Positions 7,123 through 14,962 of a DNA stretch of 24,710 bases are shown piece by piece. Position numbers and translations under genes: made by a program. The stretch lies in NCBI GenBank assembly GCA_034435675.1, contig DAOTWP010000057.1, forward strand, positions 1 to 24,710, given 5' to 3'. This stretch comes from DAOTWP01 sp034435675 (GTDB taxonomy: Bacteria; Chloroflexota; Anaerolineae; Aggregatilineales; Phototrophicaceae). The notes under the pieces were generated by a model. That model ran no database searches, was not told the DNA's origin, and saw only the letters and a list, made by a program, of their open reading frames with translations. Position 1 is the first letter of the stretch. Every line of letters starts with the position of its first letter.

Positions 7123-8688
7123 ATGGTTGCACAGATTTTCAGAGATCGAGAGAAAATCGACCTGCTGCGCGAAAAACGCGCGCAGAGCATGGCGGGGGGT
7201 GGCGAAGACAAAATCGCCAAACAGCACGAGGCAGGGCGCAACACCGCGCGCGAACGCCTCGAACTGCTGCTTGACGCCGGCAGCTTTCGAGAGCTGGATG
7301 CCTTTGTGGAACACCGCGCGACGGATTTCGGCATGGCGGACAAGAAGTTCACCGGCGACAGCGTGATTACCGGCTGGGGCACGATTGACGGGCGGCTGGT
7401 CTACGTCTATTCGCAGGACTTTACCGTCATCGGCGGCTCGCTCAGTGAAGTCCACGCGCAGAAAATCTGCAAAGTGATGGATATGGCGATCAAGGTCGGC
7501 GCGCCGTTGATTGGGCTGAACGACAGCGGCGGCGCGCGCATTCAGGAAGGTGTGGACAGCCTGGGCGGTTTTGCGGACATCTTCCTGCGCAACACCCTCG
7601 CCAGCGGTGTCATTCCGCAGATCAGCGTCATCATGGGACCGTGCGCAGGCGGCGCGGTATACAGCCCGGCGCTGACCGACTTCATCATTATGGTTAAAGA
7701 CACCAGCTACATGTACATCACCGGTCCCGACGTGGTCAAGCAGGTGCTCAACGAAGATGTGACCCACGACGGGCTGGGCGGCGCGAGTGTTCATGCGACC
7801 AAAAGCGGCGTGGCGCATCTGGTGGCAGATGACGAAGCGCAGGCGCTGCTGCTGGTGCGCGAACTGCTGGGCTACCTGCCGCAGAACAACATGGAAGACG
7901 CGCCGTTTATGCCAACCACCGATGACCCGCTGCGCGCAGACCCGGAACTGGACGGCATTGTGCCGGACAACCCCAACAAGCCCTACGATGTGAAAGAGAT
8001 CATTAACCGGCTGGTGGATGACGGCATCTTCTTTGAGGTGCACGAGAATTTCGCCGCGAACATCGTCGTCGGCTATGCGCGCATGGGCGGGCATGTGGTG
8101 GGCATTGTCGCCAACCAGCCCATGGTGCTGGCGGGTGTACTGGACATCAAGGCGAGTATCAAGGCGGCGCGCTTCGTGCGCACCTGTGACTGCTTCAATG
8201 TGCCAATTGTAACGCTGGTGGACGTGCCCGGTTATATGCCCGGCACAGACCAGGAGCACAGCGGCATTATCATGAGCGGTGCCAAACTGCTGTTCGCTTA
8301 CTGCGAGGCAACCGTGCCCAAGCTGACCGTCACGACACGCAAGAGCTACGGCGGCGCGTACTGCGTAATGAGCAGCAAGCATATTCGCGGCGACCTGAAT
8401 CTGGCGTGGCCCACCGCGGAAATCGCCGTGATGGGACCGGAAGGGGCAGTCGAGATCATCTACCGCCACGAACTGCGCAGCGCGGAAGACCGCGCGGCAC
8501 GCAAGGCAGAACTCGCCGCCGAATACCGCGCGAAGTTTGCCAGTCCCTATGTCGCTGCCGCGCGCGGCTACATTGACGACATTATCGAACCGCGCGAAAC
8601 CCGCGCCCGGCTGATCAACGCGCTGCAAGTGTTCCACAACAAGCGCGACAACAACCCGCCAAAGAAACACGGCAATATTCCGCTGTAA
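7123..8688 (+). CDS. Acyl-CoA carboxylase carboxyltransferase subunit (PccB-like)
   Basis: The 522-residue protein transfers the carboxyl group from carboxybiotin to an acyl-CoA, most likely acetyl- or propionyl-CoA. Both crotonase-like halves are present. The N-terminal half includes GGSLSEVHAQK, DSGGARIQEG and MGPCAGGAVYSPALTDF. The C-terminal half includes DVPGYMPGTDQEHSGII, YGGAYCVMSSKHI and AWPTAEIAVMGPEGAVEI. Length and motifs fit the propionyl-CoA carboxylase beta / methylmalonyl-CoA decarboxylase alpha family. Cys414 stands where many propionyl-CoA carboxylases have Asp (YGGAYDVM), a position linked to substrate choice. The ATG has AGGAG eleven bases upstream. Biotin carboxylase and carrier genes follow directly, which favours carboxylation over decarboxylation. 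Confidence 0.92.
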   Translation: MVAQIFRDREKIDLLREKRAQSMAGGGEDKIAKQHEAGRNTARERLELLLDAGSFRELDAFVEHRATDFGMADKKFTGDSVITGWGTIDGRLVYVYSQDFTVIGGSLSEVHAQKICKVMDMAIKVGAPLIGLNDSGGARIQEGVDSLGGFADIFLRNTLASGVIPQISVIMGPCAGGAVYSPALTDFIIMVKDTSYMYITGPDVVKQVLNEDVTHDGLGGASVHATKSGVAHLVADDEAQALLLVRELLGYLPQNNMEDAPFMPTTDDPLRADPELDGIVPDNPNKPYDVKEIINRLVDDGIFFEVHENFAANIVVGYARMGGHVVGIVANQPMVLAGVLDIKASIKAARFVRTCDCFNVPIVTLVDVPGYMPGTDQEHSGIIMSGAKLLFAYCEATVPKLTVTTRKSYGGAYCVMSSKHIRGDLNLAWPTAEIAVMGPEGAVEIIYRHELRSAEDRAARKAELAAEYRAKFASPYVAAARGYIDDIIEPRETRARLINALQVFHNKRDNNPPKKHGNIPL

Positions 8689-8697
8689 GGGGGCACC

Positions 8698-10221
8698 ATG
8701 CGCGAACAATCCACTCGAATCAATAAGGTGCTGATCGCCAACCGAGGCGAGATTGCCGTCCGCGTGATTCGCGGCTGCCGCGATCTGGGCATCCCAACGG
8801 TCGCCGTCTACTCTGATGCCGACCGCGCTGCGCTGCATGTGCGTTATTCGGATGAAGCAGTGCATATTGGCGCGCCCCCCCCGCGTGAAAGCTACCTGCG
8901 CATGGAGCGCATCATCGCCGCCGCCAAACAAACCGGCGCGGACGCCATTCACCCCGGTTACGGCTTTTTGGCGGAAAACGCGACCTTTGCCGGGATGTGC
9001 GCCGACGCTGGCATCATTTTCATCGGTCCCACGCCGGCGGCAATTGCCACAATGGGCGATAAGCAGTCTGCACGCGAGGCAGTGAAAAAGAACGGCGTGC
9101 CTGTGGTCCCCGGCACAGAACCGGGCATGCACGACGACGACCTGATCCGCGCAGCCGAGCGCATTGGCTTTCCCGTGATCGTCAAGGCAGTGGCGGGCGG
9201 CGGCGGCAAGGGTATGCGCAAGGTGCAGAACGCCGCAGATTTCCCCACGGCGCTGGCAACCGCACGCCGCGAGGCAGAAAGCGCCTTCGGCAATGGCGAT
9301 GTCTATGTTGAAAAACTGCTGATCGGGGCGCGACATATCGAGTTCCAGGTGCTTGCCGACATGCACGGCAACACCATTCATCTGGGCGAACGCGAATGCA
9401 GCATCCAGCGGCGGCACCAGAAGCTCGTCGAAGAAGCGCCGAGCAGCTTTGTGGACGATGATCTGCGCGATCGTATGGGCAAAATGGCGATTGCCGCCGC
9501 GCAGTCGGTGAATTATCTCAACGCCGGAACGATCGAATGCCTGGTAGACAAGGACAAGAACTTCTACTTTCTGGAGATGAACACGCGCTTGCAGGTCGAA
9601 CACCCTGTCACCGAACTCGTCACGGGGGTTGATCTGGTCAAGGAACAGATTCGCATTGCGCGTGGGCGTCCGATGGGACCGGCAGAGAGCTTTCTCAAAC
9701 CGCGTGGCTGGGCGATTGAGTGCCGCATCAACGCGGAAGACCCTTACAACAACTTCATCCCCTCCACAGGCAAAATCACGACGATGATCGTGCCCACAGG
9801 ACCGGGTGTGCGCGTGGACAGCGGCGTGTATGCCGGCGCAGAAATCACGCCGTATTACGACAGCATGATCGCCAAGCTGATCTGCTGGGGCGAAACCCGT
9901 TCCGAGGCAATGCTGCGGATGCGCCGTTCGCTGGCGGAATACACCATCATGGGCTTGAAGCATAACATTCCGTTCCACCTCAACCTGCTGAACAGCTTCA
10001 GCTTCATCGCCGGACAATTCGACATCAACTTCGTGGAGCAGCGCTTCAGCAGGACCACCTACGAAGAAGCAGCCACGCATGCCGAACTGGAAACGGCAGC
10101 AATCGCGGCGACCCTGTATGCCCACCGCCGCCGCCAGCTTGCCGCGCAGGTGGTTGCACCGCCAGAGCGCGATACGAGCAACTGGAAGTGGATCGGGCGT
10201 TATGAAAGGATGCAAAGGTGA
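8698..10221 (+). CDS. accC: Biotin carboxylase subunit of acyl-CoA carboxylase
   Basis: This 507-residue ATP-grasp enzyme carboxylates biotin on the carrier protein using ATP and bicarbonate. Visible blocks are the N-terminal KVLIANRGEIAVRVIR, HPGYGFLAEN (about 85-94), the glycine-rich ATP loop GGGGKGM (167-173), ERECSIQRRHQKL and the catalytic EMNTRLQVEHPVTE (about 297-310). It is about 55 residues longer than E. coli AccC, with a C-terminal extension that could contact the carrier or the carboxyltransferase (inference). The gene starts 9 bases after the carboxyltransferase stop, with a GGGGG ribosome binding site. Its last bases overlap the next start as GTGA. Confidence 0.94.
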   Translation: MREQSTRINKVLIANRGEIAVRVIRGCRDLGIPTVAVYSDADRAALHVRYSDEAVHIGAPPPRESYLRMERIIAAAKQTGADAIHPGYGFLAENATFAGMCADAGIIFIGPTPAAIATMGDKQSAREAVKKNGVPVVPGTEPGMHDDDLIRAAERIGFPVIVKAVAGGGGKGMRKVQNAADFPTALATARREAESAFGNGDVYVEKLLIGARHIEFQVLADMHGNTIHLGERECSIQRRHQKLVEEAPSSFVDDDLRDRMGKMAIAAAQSVNYLNAGTIECLVDKDKNFYFLEMNTRLQVEHPVTELVTGVDLVKEQIRIARGRPMGPAESFLKPRGWAIECRINAEDPYNNFIPSTGKITTMIVPTGPGVRVDSGVYAGAEITPYYDSMIAKLICWGETRSEAMLRMRRSLAEYTIMGLKHNIPFHLNLLNSFSFIAGQFDINFVEQRFSRTTYEEAATHAELETAAIAATLYAHRRRQLAAQVVAPPERDTSNWKWIGRYERMQR

Positions 10222-10718
10222 CGCGCTACGTAACGATCATCAATGACCAGCAGTTTGAGATCGAGATTACCCGCGATGGCACGCTGCTGGTGAACGGCGA
10301 GCCGCGCCATGTGGATTTTCTGGAACTGGGGCAGTCGTTGTATTCCCTGATTACCGAAAGCCGTTCGATTGAAGCGGTAATTGAGGAAAACAAGCACAAG
10401 GTAGATGTGCTGCTGGGTGGGCGGCTCTACGAGGGCATGGTGCTGGACGAACGCGCGCTGATGATGGCGCAGCGGCGCGGCGGGTTGGGCGGCGGCAGTG
10501 GCGAGGTGCGTTCCCCCATGCCAGGGCTGATCGTCAGCGTTGCCGTGCAGCCGGGCGAACAGATCACGCCGGGGCAGACCGTCGTCATCCTCGAATCAAT
10601 GAAGATGCAGAACGAACTGAAAGCAACCATTGCCGGTGTAGTTGCCAGTGTGCATATCAGCGCGGGGCAAACCGTTGATAAAGACGCGCTGCTGGTCACC
10701 GTCACACCGGGCGACTAA
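10218..10718 (+). CDS. Biotin carboxyl carrier protein of acyl-CoA carboxylase
   Basis: The 166-residue protein has a C-terminal biotinyl/lipoyl domain (about 93-164) with the biotinylation motif ESMKMQNE, modified residue Lys129, and the upstream half SPMPGLIVSVAVQPGEQI. The N-terminal 85 residues resemble the linker domain that joins carboxylase and biotinyl domains in fused propionyl-CoA carboxylase alpha chains. Together with the preceding gene it therefore corresponds to a split alpha chain. A GGLGGGSGE linker joins the two parts. Translation begins at GTG, overlapping the biotin carboxylase stop by four bases, so the subunits are probably made in matched amounts. Confidence 0.9.
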   Translation: MTRYVTIINDQQFEIEITRDGTLLVNGEPRHVDFLELGQSLYSLITESRSIEAVIEENKHKVDVLLGGRLYEGMVLDERALMMAQRRGGLGGGSGEVRSPMPGLIVSVAVQPGEQITPGQTVVILESMKMQNELKATIAGVVASVHISAGQTVDKDALLVTVTPGD

Positions 10719-10858
10719 CCTGTGTTGGGGGTATGCCGCCGGGCGTGCCCCTGCCCCACCCTTGCGTCTCTAACCCACCCGCTGTATTCTGTCCGTCGTG
10801 TGCCAGACTGGCACATGCTGCAAACCTTTCACATGCTTGCACCAATATGAAGGAACCT

Positions 10859-12283
10859 ATGAGCGACACACTGCGGGACTTTCTGGTTATCCCTTACGAC
10901 CAGCTCGAACAGCTTAATCTGGAAGCAAAGGCAAAACGAGTCACGCGCGTCCCGATGGACACCCTGCGCGAGGAGCGCATGCGTTACCTGACGGATGAAA
11001 CGCGCATCAAGGCGGTGACGGTGTGCTTCAGCGACCTCGAAGGTCGTCTGCACATGCTTGATTACGACAAAAAATTCCTGCTGAGAAGCGCCGACAACCT
11101 GACTTTTGACGGCTCATCGGTGCGCGGCTTTTCGCGGCAGGCGGAATCAGACCTGCGGCTGGGCATCGACTGGTCAGCGTTTTACTGGCTGCCCGCCGAT
11201 GTGTTTGGACCGGGCAAAGTGCTGGTCTTTGGCGAGGTGCTGGAACAGGACGGCAGCCCCTACGCCGCCGATCTGCGCTCGGTGCTGAAGCATTACGCCG
11301 CGCAGCAGTACGAACAGCACGGCTACACATTCAATGTCTCCAATGAAATCGAGGGCTTCCTGTTTCGCGGGCGGCATGCCGAGCAGCGCTATGTGGAAAC
11401 CGGGGCGTTCGAGTTTGTCGCCACCAGCGGCTACTACCATTCGCTGCCCGGCGATCCTCTGCGCGCCTTCATTGATGCGGCGGCAGAGGCGCAGCGTGCG
11501 ATGGGCTTTGTTAACGAAAAAGACCACCCCGAAGTCGCGCCGTCGCAGTTCGAGATGAACTACTCTTACACCGATGCGCTGGCGGCAGCGGATCAGGTGC
11601 AGTTGTACAAGCTGCTCTGCCGGCAGGTGGCACAGCGGATGGATCTGACGGCGAGTTTCCTGCCCAAGCCGGTCACGGGCGTGAACGGCAGCGGCATGCA
11701 CACGAATATCTCCGTCTCGCAGGGCGACACGAATCTGTTCTACGACGCGGGCGGCAAAGACGGGCTTTCGCCGTTCGCGTGGGACTTCGTGCAGCGCATC
11801 CTTAAGCAGGGTTTGGATGTCTGCCTGGCGCTGAACCCCAGCGTCAACGCCTACCGCCGCCTTGACCCGCATTACGAAGCGCCGAACCAGATCAAGGCGT
11901 CGGCGATTGATCGCGGCAGCATGGTGCGCGTGCCGCTGGGCAACGAACGCTCGGCGCGCATCGAAGTCCGCTCCATCGCGCCAGATGCCAACCCGTATCT
12001 GGCAATCTACCTGCTGCTGCGCGTGGGGCTGGAAGGCGCGCTGCCCAACGGCGGGTCGCGCCGCATTGACACACTGCCGGACAACATCTACGCTGCGATT
12101 GACACGTTCCAGCGCAGCAAGGTGATCCGGGGCATGCTGGGGGATGATCTGACGGCGAAATACGCGGACCTCAAGCGTGCTTCGGCAGACCGCTGCCCAC
12201 GCCTGCTGGGCGAACGCATCAAACGCGCCGAGGTGCAGTTCCACCACGAAGTGACCAACCAGCACCTGTGGAGCCAGTTTTAA
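10859..12283 (+). CDS. Divergent glutamine synthetase family protein
   Basis: The 474-residue protein has the glutamine synthetase fold in order: an N-terminal beta-grasp part (about 45-110) with FDGSSVRGF at 83-91; the catalytic barrel with NEIEGFLF at 162-169 (metal-binding Glu pair); HPEVAPSQFEMNY at 223-235; NGSGMHTN at 276-283; and RSIAPDANPYLAIY near 376-389. Family members ligate ammonia or an amine to glutamate using ATP. Asn283 replaces the second His of the usual MHxH motif, and the typical adenylylation-loop sequence is not recognisable, so it may use another substrate such as a gamma-glutamyl amine. AAGGA is four bases before the chosen ATG; another ATG at 10847 is in frame. Confidence 0.82.
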   Translation: MSDTLRDFLVIPYDQLEQLNLEAKAKRVTRVPMDTLREERMRYLTDETRIKAVTVCFSDLEGRLHMLDYDKKFLLRSADNLTFDGSSVRGFSRQAESDLRLGIDWSAFYWLPADVFGPGKVLVFGEVLEQDGSPYAADLRSVLKHYAAQQYEQHGYTFNVSNEIEGFLFRGRHAEQRYVETGAFEFVATSGYYHSLPGDPLRAFIDAAAEAQRAMGFVNEKDHPEVAPSQFEMNYSYTDALAAADQVQLYKLLCRQVAQRMDLTASFLPKPVTGVNGSGMHTNISVSQGDTNLFYDAGGKDGLSPFAWDFVQRILKQGLDVCLALNPSVNAYRRLDPHYEAPNQIKASAIDRGSMVRVPLGNERSARIEVRSIAPDANPYLAIYLLLRVGLEGALPNGGSRRIDTLPDNIYAAIDTFQRSKVIRGMLGDDLTAKYADLKRASADRCPRLLGERIKRAEVQFHHEVTNQHLWSQF

Positions 12284-12288
12284 GTGCT

Positions 12289-12371
12289 GCATCCGGTAAA
12301 CACTGCCCGTTGCCGTAGGGGAAGGGTCTGAGACCTCCCCTGCGTGGAAACGACTGTAATTTACCGGATGC
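12289..12371. repeat. Nested inverted-repeat element after glutamine synthetase gene
   Basis: Perfect 12-bp outer arms, GCATCCGGTAAA (12289-12300) and TTTACCGGATGC (12360-12371), flank an inner imperfect palindrome at 12315-12343 that begins GTAGGGG and ends CTCCCCTGC. The inner part resembles 5048-5077. The element starts 6 bases after the stop codon, so it may act as an mRNA end structure or be a miniature mobile element. No T tract follows. Confidence 0.75.
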
Positions 12372-12589
12372 CCCCCTATGGAAACCAATCAAGTGGCGCA
12401 CAATGGGCTGATGCGGTTTCACAATCTGCTGCGGAAAACGGTTTCGCGGGCACGGCTTGCCGGGTGGCACTAGCCCTACACAGGACGCCACGCAGCAGCA
12501 GCGTGCCAGAACGCACCCGGCGCTGTTCCGTATTCAATGGTTGAACGCCACAAGCCCCTTGTTCAGAACCATGAGCATGCGGGGTAGCC

Positions 12590-12607
12590 AAGGGGGGCAA
12601 CCCCCTT
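12590..12607. repeat. Short G/C hairpin
   Basis: AAGGGGG pairs with CCCCCTT across a GCAA loop. It is followed by GTCCCGC rather than a T tract, so termination is uncertain. Confidence 0.45.
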
Positions 12608-12704
12608 GTCCCGCACTCGACTTAATCCTGGCAGTGTGCTCGCGGCTGTTGATCAACCGGACTGCGTGCTGAACCGAACATCAGCGCTGATGTTGCCTGT
12701 GTGA

Positions 12705-13802
12705 CTAATCCGGCGCAAAAAGCTGTTTCAGCAGGGCGAATTCGTCAAAGATGAAGTATTCCTGCACGAATTTGCCGCCCTGAACGTGGATATGGCTCGT
12801 CCCCATAATACGCACCCGCTTGCCGGTCCGTTTTCCGTACTTGCTGGGACCAAGATGCGTCCCGACCAGATTCCAGCGTACTGCTACCCGGTAGCAGTCG
12901 TTGCCGTCGTCCATCCAGCACAGATGGTCAATGAAGAATCCCAGGTCAGGGAATGCCGCGATCATGGACGTGACAAACGTGCGGTACTCGTTGCGCCCAT
13001 ACAGATAGCGTTCGGGGACGGTGAAGCAGGCGAAGTTTTCGACGTAGCGTTCATGAATGCGGTTGAGCATGCGCAAATTCCAGAGTTCGTGCAGCGTGGT
13101 GCGCACCAGGTCCTCGATCCCCACCGGGATGTCATTGAGCCTGTCCAACCCCGGCGGAGGCAGTTGCCCGCGCAGACGTTCCACTTCACCGTAACTTTCT
13201 TTCCGTGCGCCGGGCGGTGGCGGCAGTTGCGCATGTTCCCGCGCCAGCGCATAGGGGTCATAGCCCATCTGCATGATCACCGCCATCTGGTCCGCCATCA
13301 CCCATTCCGCAATAATGTGGTTTTCCTTGATAAGGCAGTTCGCCATGCCCCAGCGCGCAATGCGCCGTCCGGTGGGCGGACCAAATTCGGTGTAGCCGGT
13401 ATTGGTGCCCATGCTTCTGACGAGATGCGAGGTGTAGTACCCAGCCTGGTCATTGCCCGTCCAGATCACATCATGGGCAATCGGCTTGCGGTCAGGGAAT
13501 GCAGCTTGTGCCTGCACCGTGTGCGTTACCCAGTCTTCCCGCCCATAGACAAAGCCGTCGGCGGTGTACATGGTGGCATGGTGCGAATAATGGGTATAGA
13601 CCAGCCCGACTGCGCCTTCTTCCCAGATTTTGTGCGTGCAGCGAATGATATAATCAACGATGTCCACATAGTCGGGGTCGAACCCCTGCATCGGCTGGCG
13701 CAGTTCCGTACCGGGGTTCATCAGCTTGCCGATGTCGGTTCCGGGGATCGATGTAACAGGTTTAGGTTGTGTTTCCTCAGTCACGGTCTTTGTCCTTAGC
13801 AT
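12705..13802 (-). CDS. Double-domain SnoaL/NTF2-like protein (paralogue 1)
   Basis: The 365-residue protein appears to contain two SnoaL-like polyketide-cyclase/NTF2 domains in tandem (about 45-175 and 225-360). Each has an IWEE or LWNL helix, a central AFPD segment, and a strand pair around a G/P-rich turn (FGPPTGRR in the first, GPSKYGKRTGKR in the second), followed by a closing helix with EW or EY. SnoaL folds make small hydrophobic pockets and include cyclases, isomerases and hydrolases; the substrate here is unknown. It closely resembles the protein at 17407-18543. It overlaps the upstream gene by 26 bases. An in-frame GTG at 13784, with AAGGA eight bases upstream and an 8-base overlap (GTGACTGA), is a strong alternative start. 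Confidence 0.72.
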   Translation of the reverse strand: MLRTKTVTEETQPKPVTSIPGTDIGKLMNPGTELRQPMQGFDPDYVDIVDYIIRCTHKIWEEGAVGLVYTHYSHHATMYTADGFVYGREDWVTHTVQAQAAFPDRKPIAHDVIWTGNDQAGYYTSHLVRSMGTNTGYTEFGPPTGRRIARWGMANCLIKENHIIAEWVMADQMAVIMQMGYDPYALAREHAQLPPPPGARKESYGEVERLRGQLPPPGLDRLNDIPVGIEDLVRTTLHELWNLRMLNRIHERYVENFACFTVPERYLYGRNEYRTFVTSMIAAFPDLGFFIDHLCWMDDGNDCYRVAVRWNLVGTHLGPSKYGKRTGKRVRIMGTSHIHVQGGKFVQEYFIFDEFALLKQLFAPD

Positions 13803-14916
13803 TCAGAGCCTCAATTTGCACAGCACCATCGTGCACAGCACCATCGTGCACAGCACCATCGTGCACAGCAGCGTTCTGCACAGCAGCGTTCTGCACAGCA
13901 GCGTTCTGCACAAGTACATGGGCTGCTGGCTGCGCTGGCACCACCGGGCGCGACATAATGCTCTGCATCAGGCGAAATTCGTTCCATTCGGTGCGCTCGT
14001 TCACAAACTGCTGATTCTTGATTACATACTGACTAATGCCTGTGAGATACCCTCGCTTGCCGGATGGAATGCCGTAGGCGCTTGGTCCGGCGTGCGTGCC
14101 GAGCATCGTCCAGCGCACTGCCACATGCCAGCCATCCGCCCGGCGCTGTTCGATCAGGTCGTCTACATAGAAGGCGAGATCAGGGAAAGCGGCTAACTGC
14201 GCCAGGACCACCGCCTGATAGCCAGCGCGCCCCGCTAACTGCCGGTTCGACGCCCAATGACAGGCGAAATCCTCGCTGTAAAAACGATCACATAAGCCGA
14301 CCTGCCGCCCATTCCACAGCGCAGACAGCACCTGCTGGACCGCATCCGGGCTGTTCAGTTGCAGCGCAGCGATGTGTTGCAGCGACAGGCGCGAGGACTG
14401 CTCATGCCGCAGGTCACCCACCGCGGCAGGGGTATCCGGTGCAGTGTTCCTGCCCGCAAAGGACTCCAGCGCCTCCAGCGCGCACATGGCATCAAGGGGA
14501 TCATAGCCCAACTGTGCCACGAGCGAGCGCTCATCTTCAGCCAGCCACAGTTCAACAAACTGCCCGTTCACGACGCGCGCGTTCATCAGGGCAGCTTGCT
14601 GGAACTCGCGCTGCGTTGCAGCCCCATAACGGCTGACGCCCAGATGCCGCCCCTCAAACCGCAGCCGCAGCGACACGCGATAGCCCTGCTCGGCATTCCC
14701 CTGCCAGAGCAGATCTTCAATCGTCAGCCGCAGGTCAGGGAATGCCGCCAGACGCTCGACAATCTCGATGATCAGCGCTTCCTGCCCGTAGAGTTCTGAT
14801 TGGCAGGAACGGTTCACCCGGACGCCGGGTGCGCAGGTTTCATAGATGATGCCGACCATTTTTTGATTCCAGATGGCGTTAAACGTGTTCTGAACAAACG
14901 TGGCTGGATTGTCCAT
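13777..14916 (-). CDS. Double-domain SnoaL/NTF2-like protein with repeat tail (paralogue 2)
   Basis: The 379-residue product has two SnoaL/NTF2-like modules (about 5-135 and 185-315), each with an IWN or LWNG helix, an AAFPDL motif and a GVSRYG or GPSAYG turn. It is more diverged from the other two paralogues than they are from each other. It ends in a low-complexity tail of six five-residue repeats (three QNAAV, three HDGAV) encoded by 15-base DNA repeats, then a charged KDKDRD end. The ATG at 14916 has AGG about nine bases upstream; a TTG precedes it. It lies 46 bases downstream of the histidinol dehydrogenase-like gene and overlaps the next gene, so the three are probably one operon. Confidence 0.72.
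   Translation of the reverse strand: MDNPATFVQNTFNAIWNQKMVGIIYETCAPGVRVNRSCQSELYGQEALIIEIVERLAAFPDLRLTIEDLLWQGNAEQGYRVSLRLRFEGRHLGVSRYGAATQREFQQAALMNARVVNGQFVELWLAEDERSLVAQLGYDPLDAMCALEALESFAGRNTAPDTPAAVGDLRHEQSSRLSLQHIAALQLNSPDAVQQVLSALWNGRQVGLCDRFYSEDFACHWASNRQLAGRAGYQAVVLAQLAAFPDLAFYVDDLIEQRRADGWHVAVRWTMLGTHAGPSAYGIPSGKRGYLTGISQYVIKNQQFVNERTEWNEFRLMQSIMSRPVVPAQPAAHVLVQNAAVQNAAVQNAAVHDGAVHDGAVHDGAVQIEALNAKDKDRD
13817..13906. repeat. Six 15-bp tandem repeats inside coding sequence
   Basis: Three copies of TGCACAGCACCATCG (13817-13861) are followed by three copies of TGCACAGCAGCGTTC (13862-13906). All are exact within type, with a partial TGCACAA after them. Each unit is five codons, so copy-number change would lengthen or shorten the protein tail without shifting the frame. 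Confidence 0.95.
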
Positions 14917-14962
14917 CAACCATCACCTGCCCCAGTGGCTAAACCTGCGTGCTGTCTGTGAT

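Larger units (their letters stand above)
12284..12704. other. Intergenic region with inverted repeats, no gene seen
   Basis: About 420 bases separate the convergent glutamine synthetase and SnoaL-like genes. They contain the nested inverted repeat at 12289-12371, the word CGTATTCAAT at 12529 in a 36-base stretch similar to 5529-5564, and the G-rich hairpin at 12590-12607. Short open frames here have no recognisable product. Confidence 0.6.

Noticed and set aside
7000..10215. A 1071-codon open frame on the minus strand opposite the carboxylase operon
   Set aside because: It is the antisense shadow of three strongly conserved genes. Its translation is rich in His, Arg and Ala without family motifs, as expected for antisense of GC-rich coding DNA.
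11174..12388. A long minus-strand open frame opposite the glutamine synthetase gene
   Set aside because: The plus strand encodes clear glutamine synthetase motifs throughout, and the antisense translation shows no recognisable domain.
12590..12607. The G/C hairpin as an intrinsic terminator
   Set aside because: No T tract follows on either strand, and it lies about 300 bases past the nearest plus-strand stop codon, so it is listed only as a repeat.
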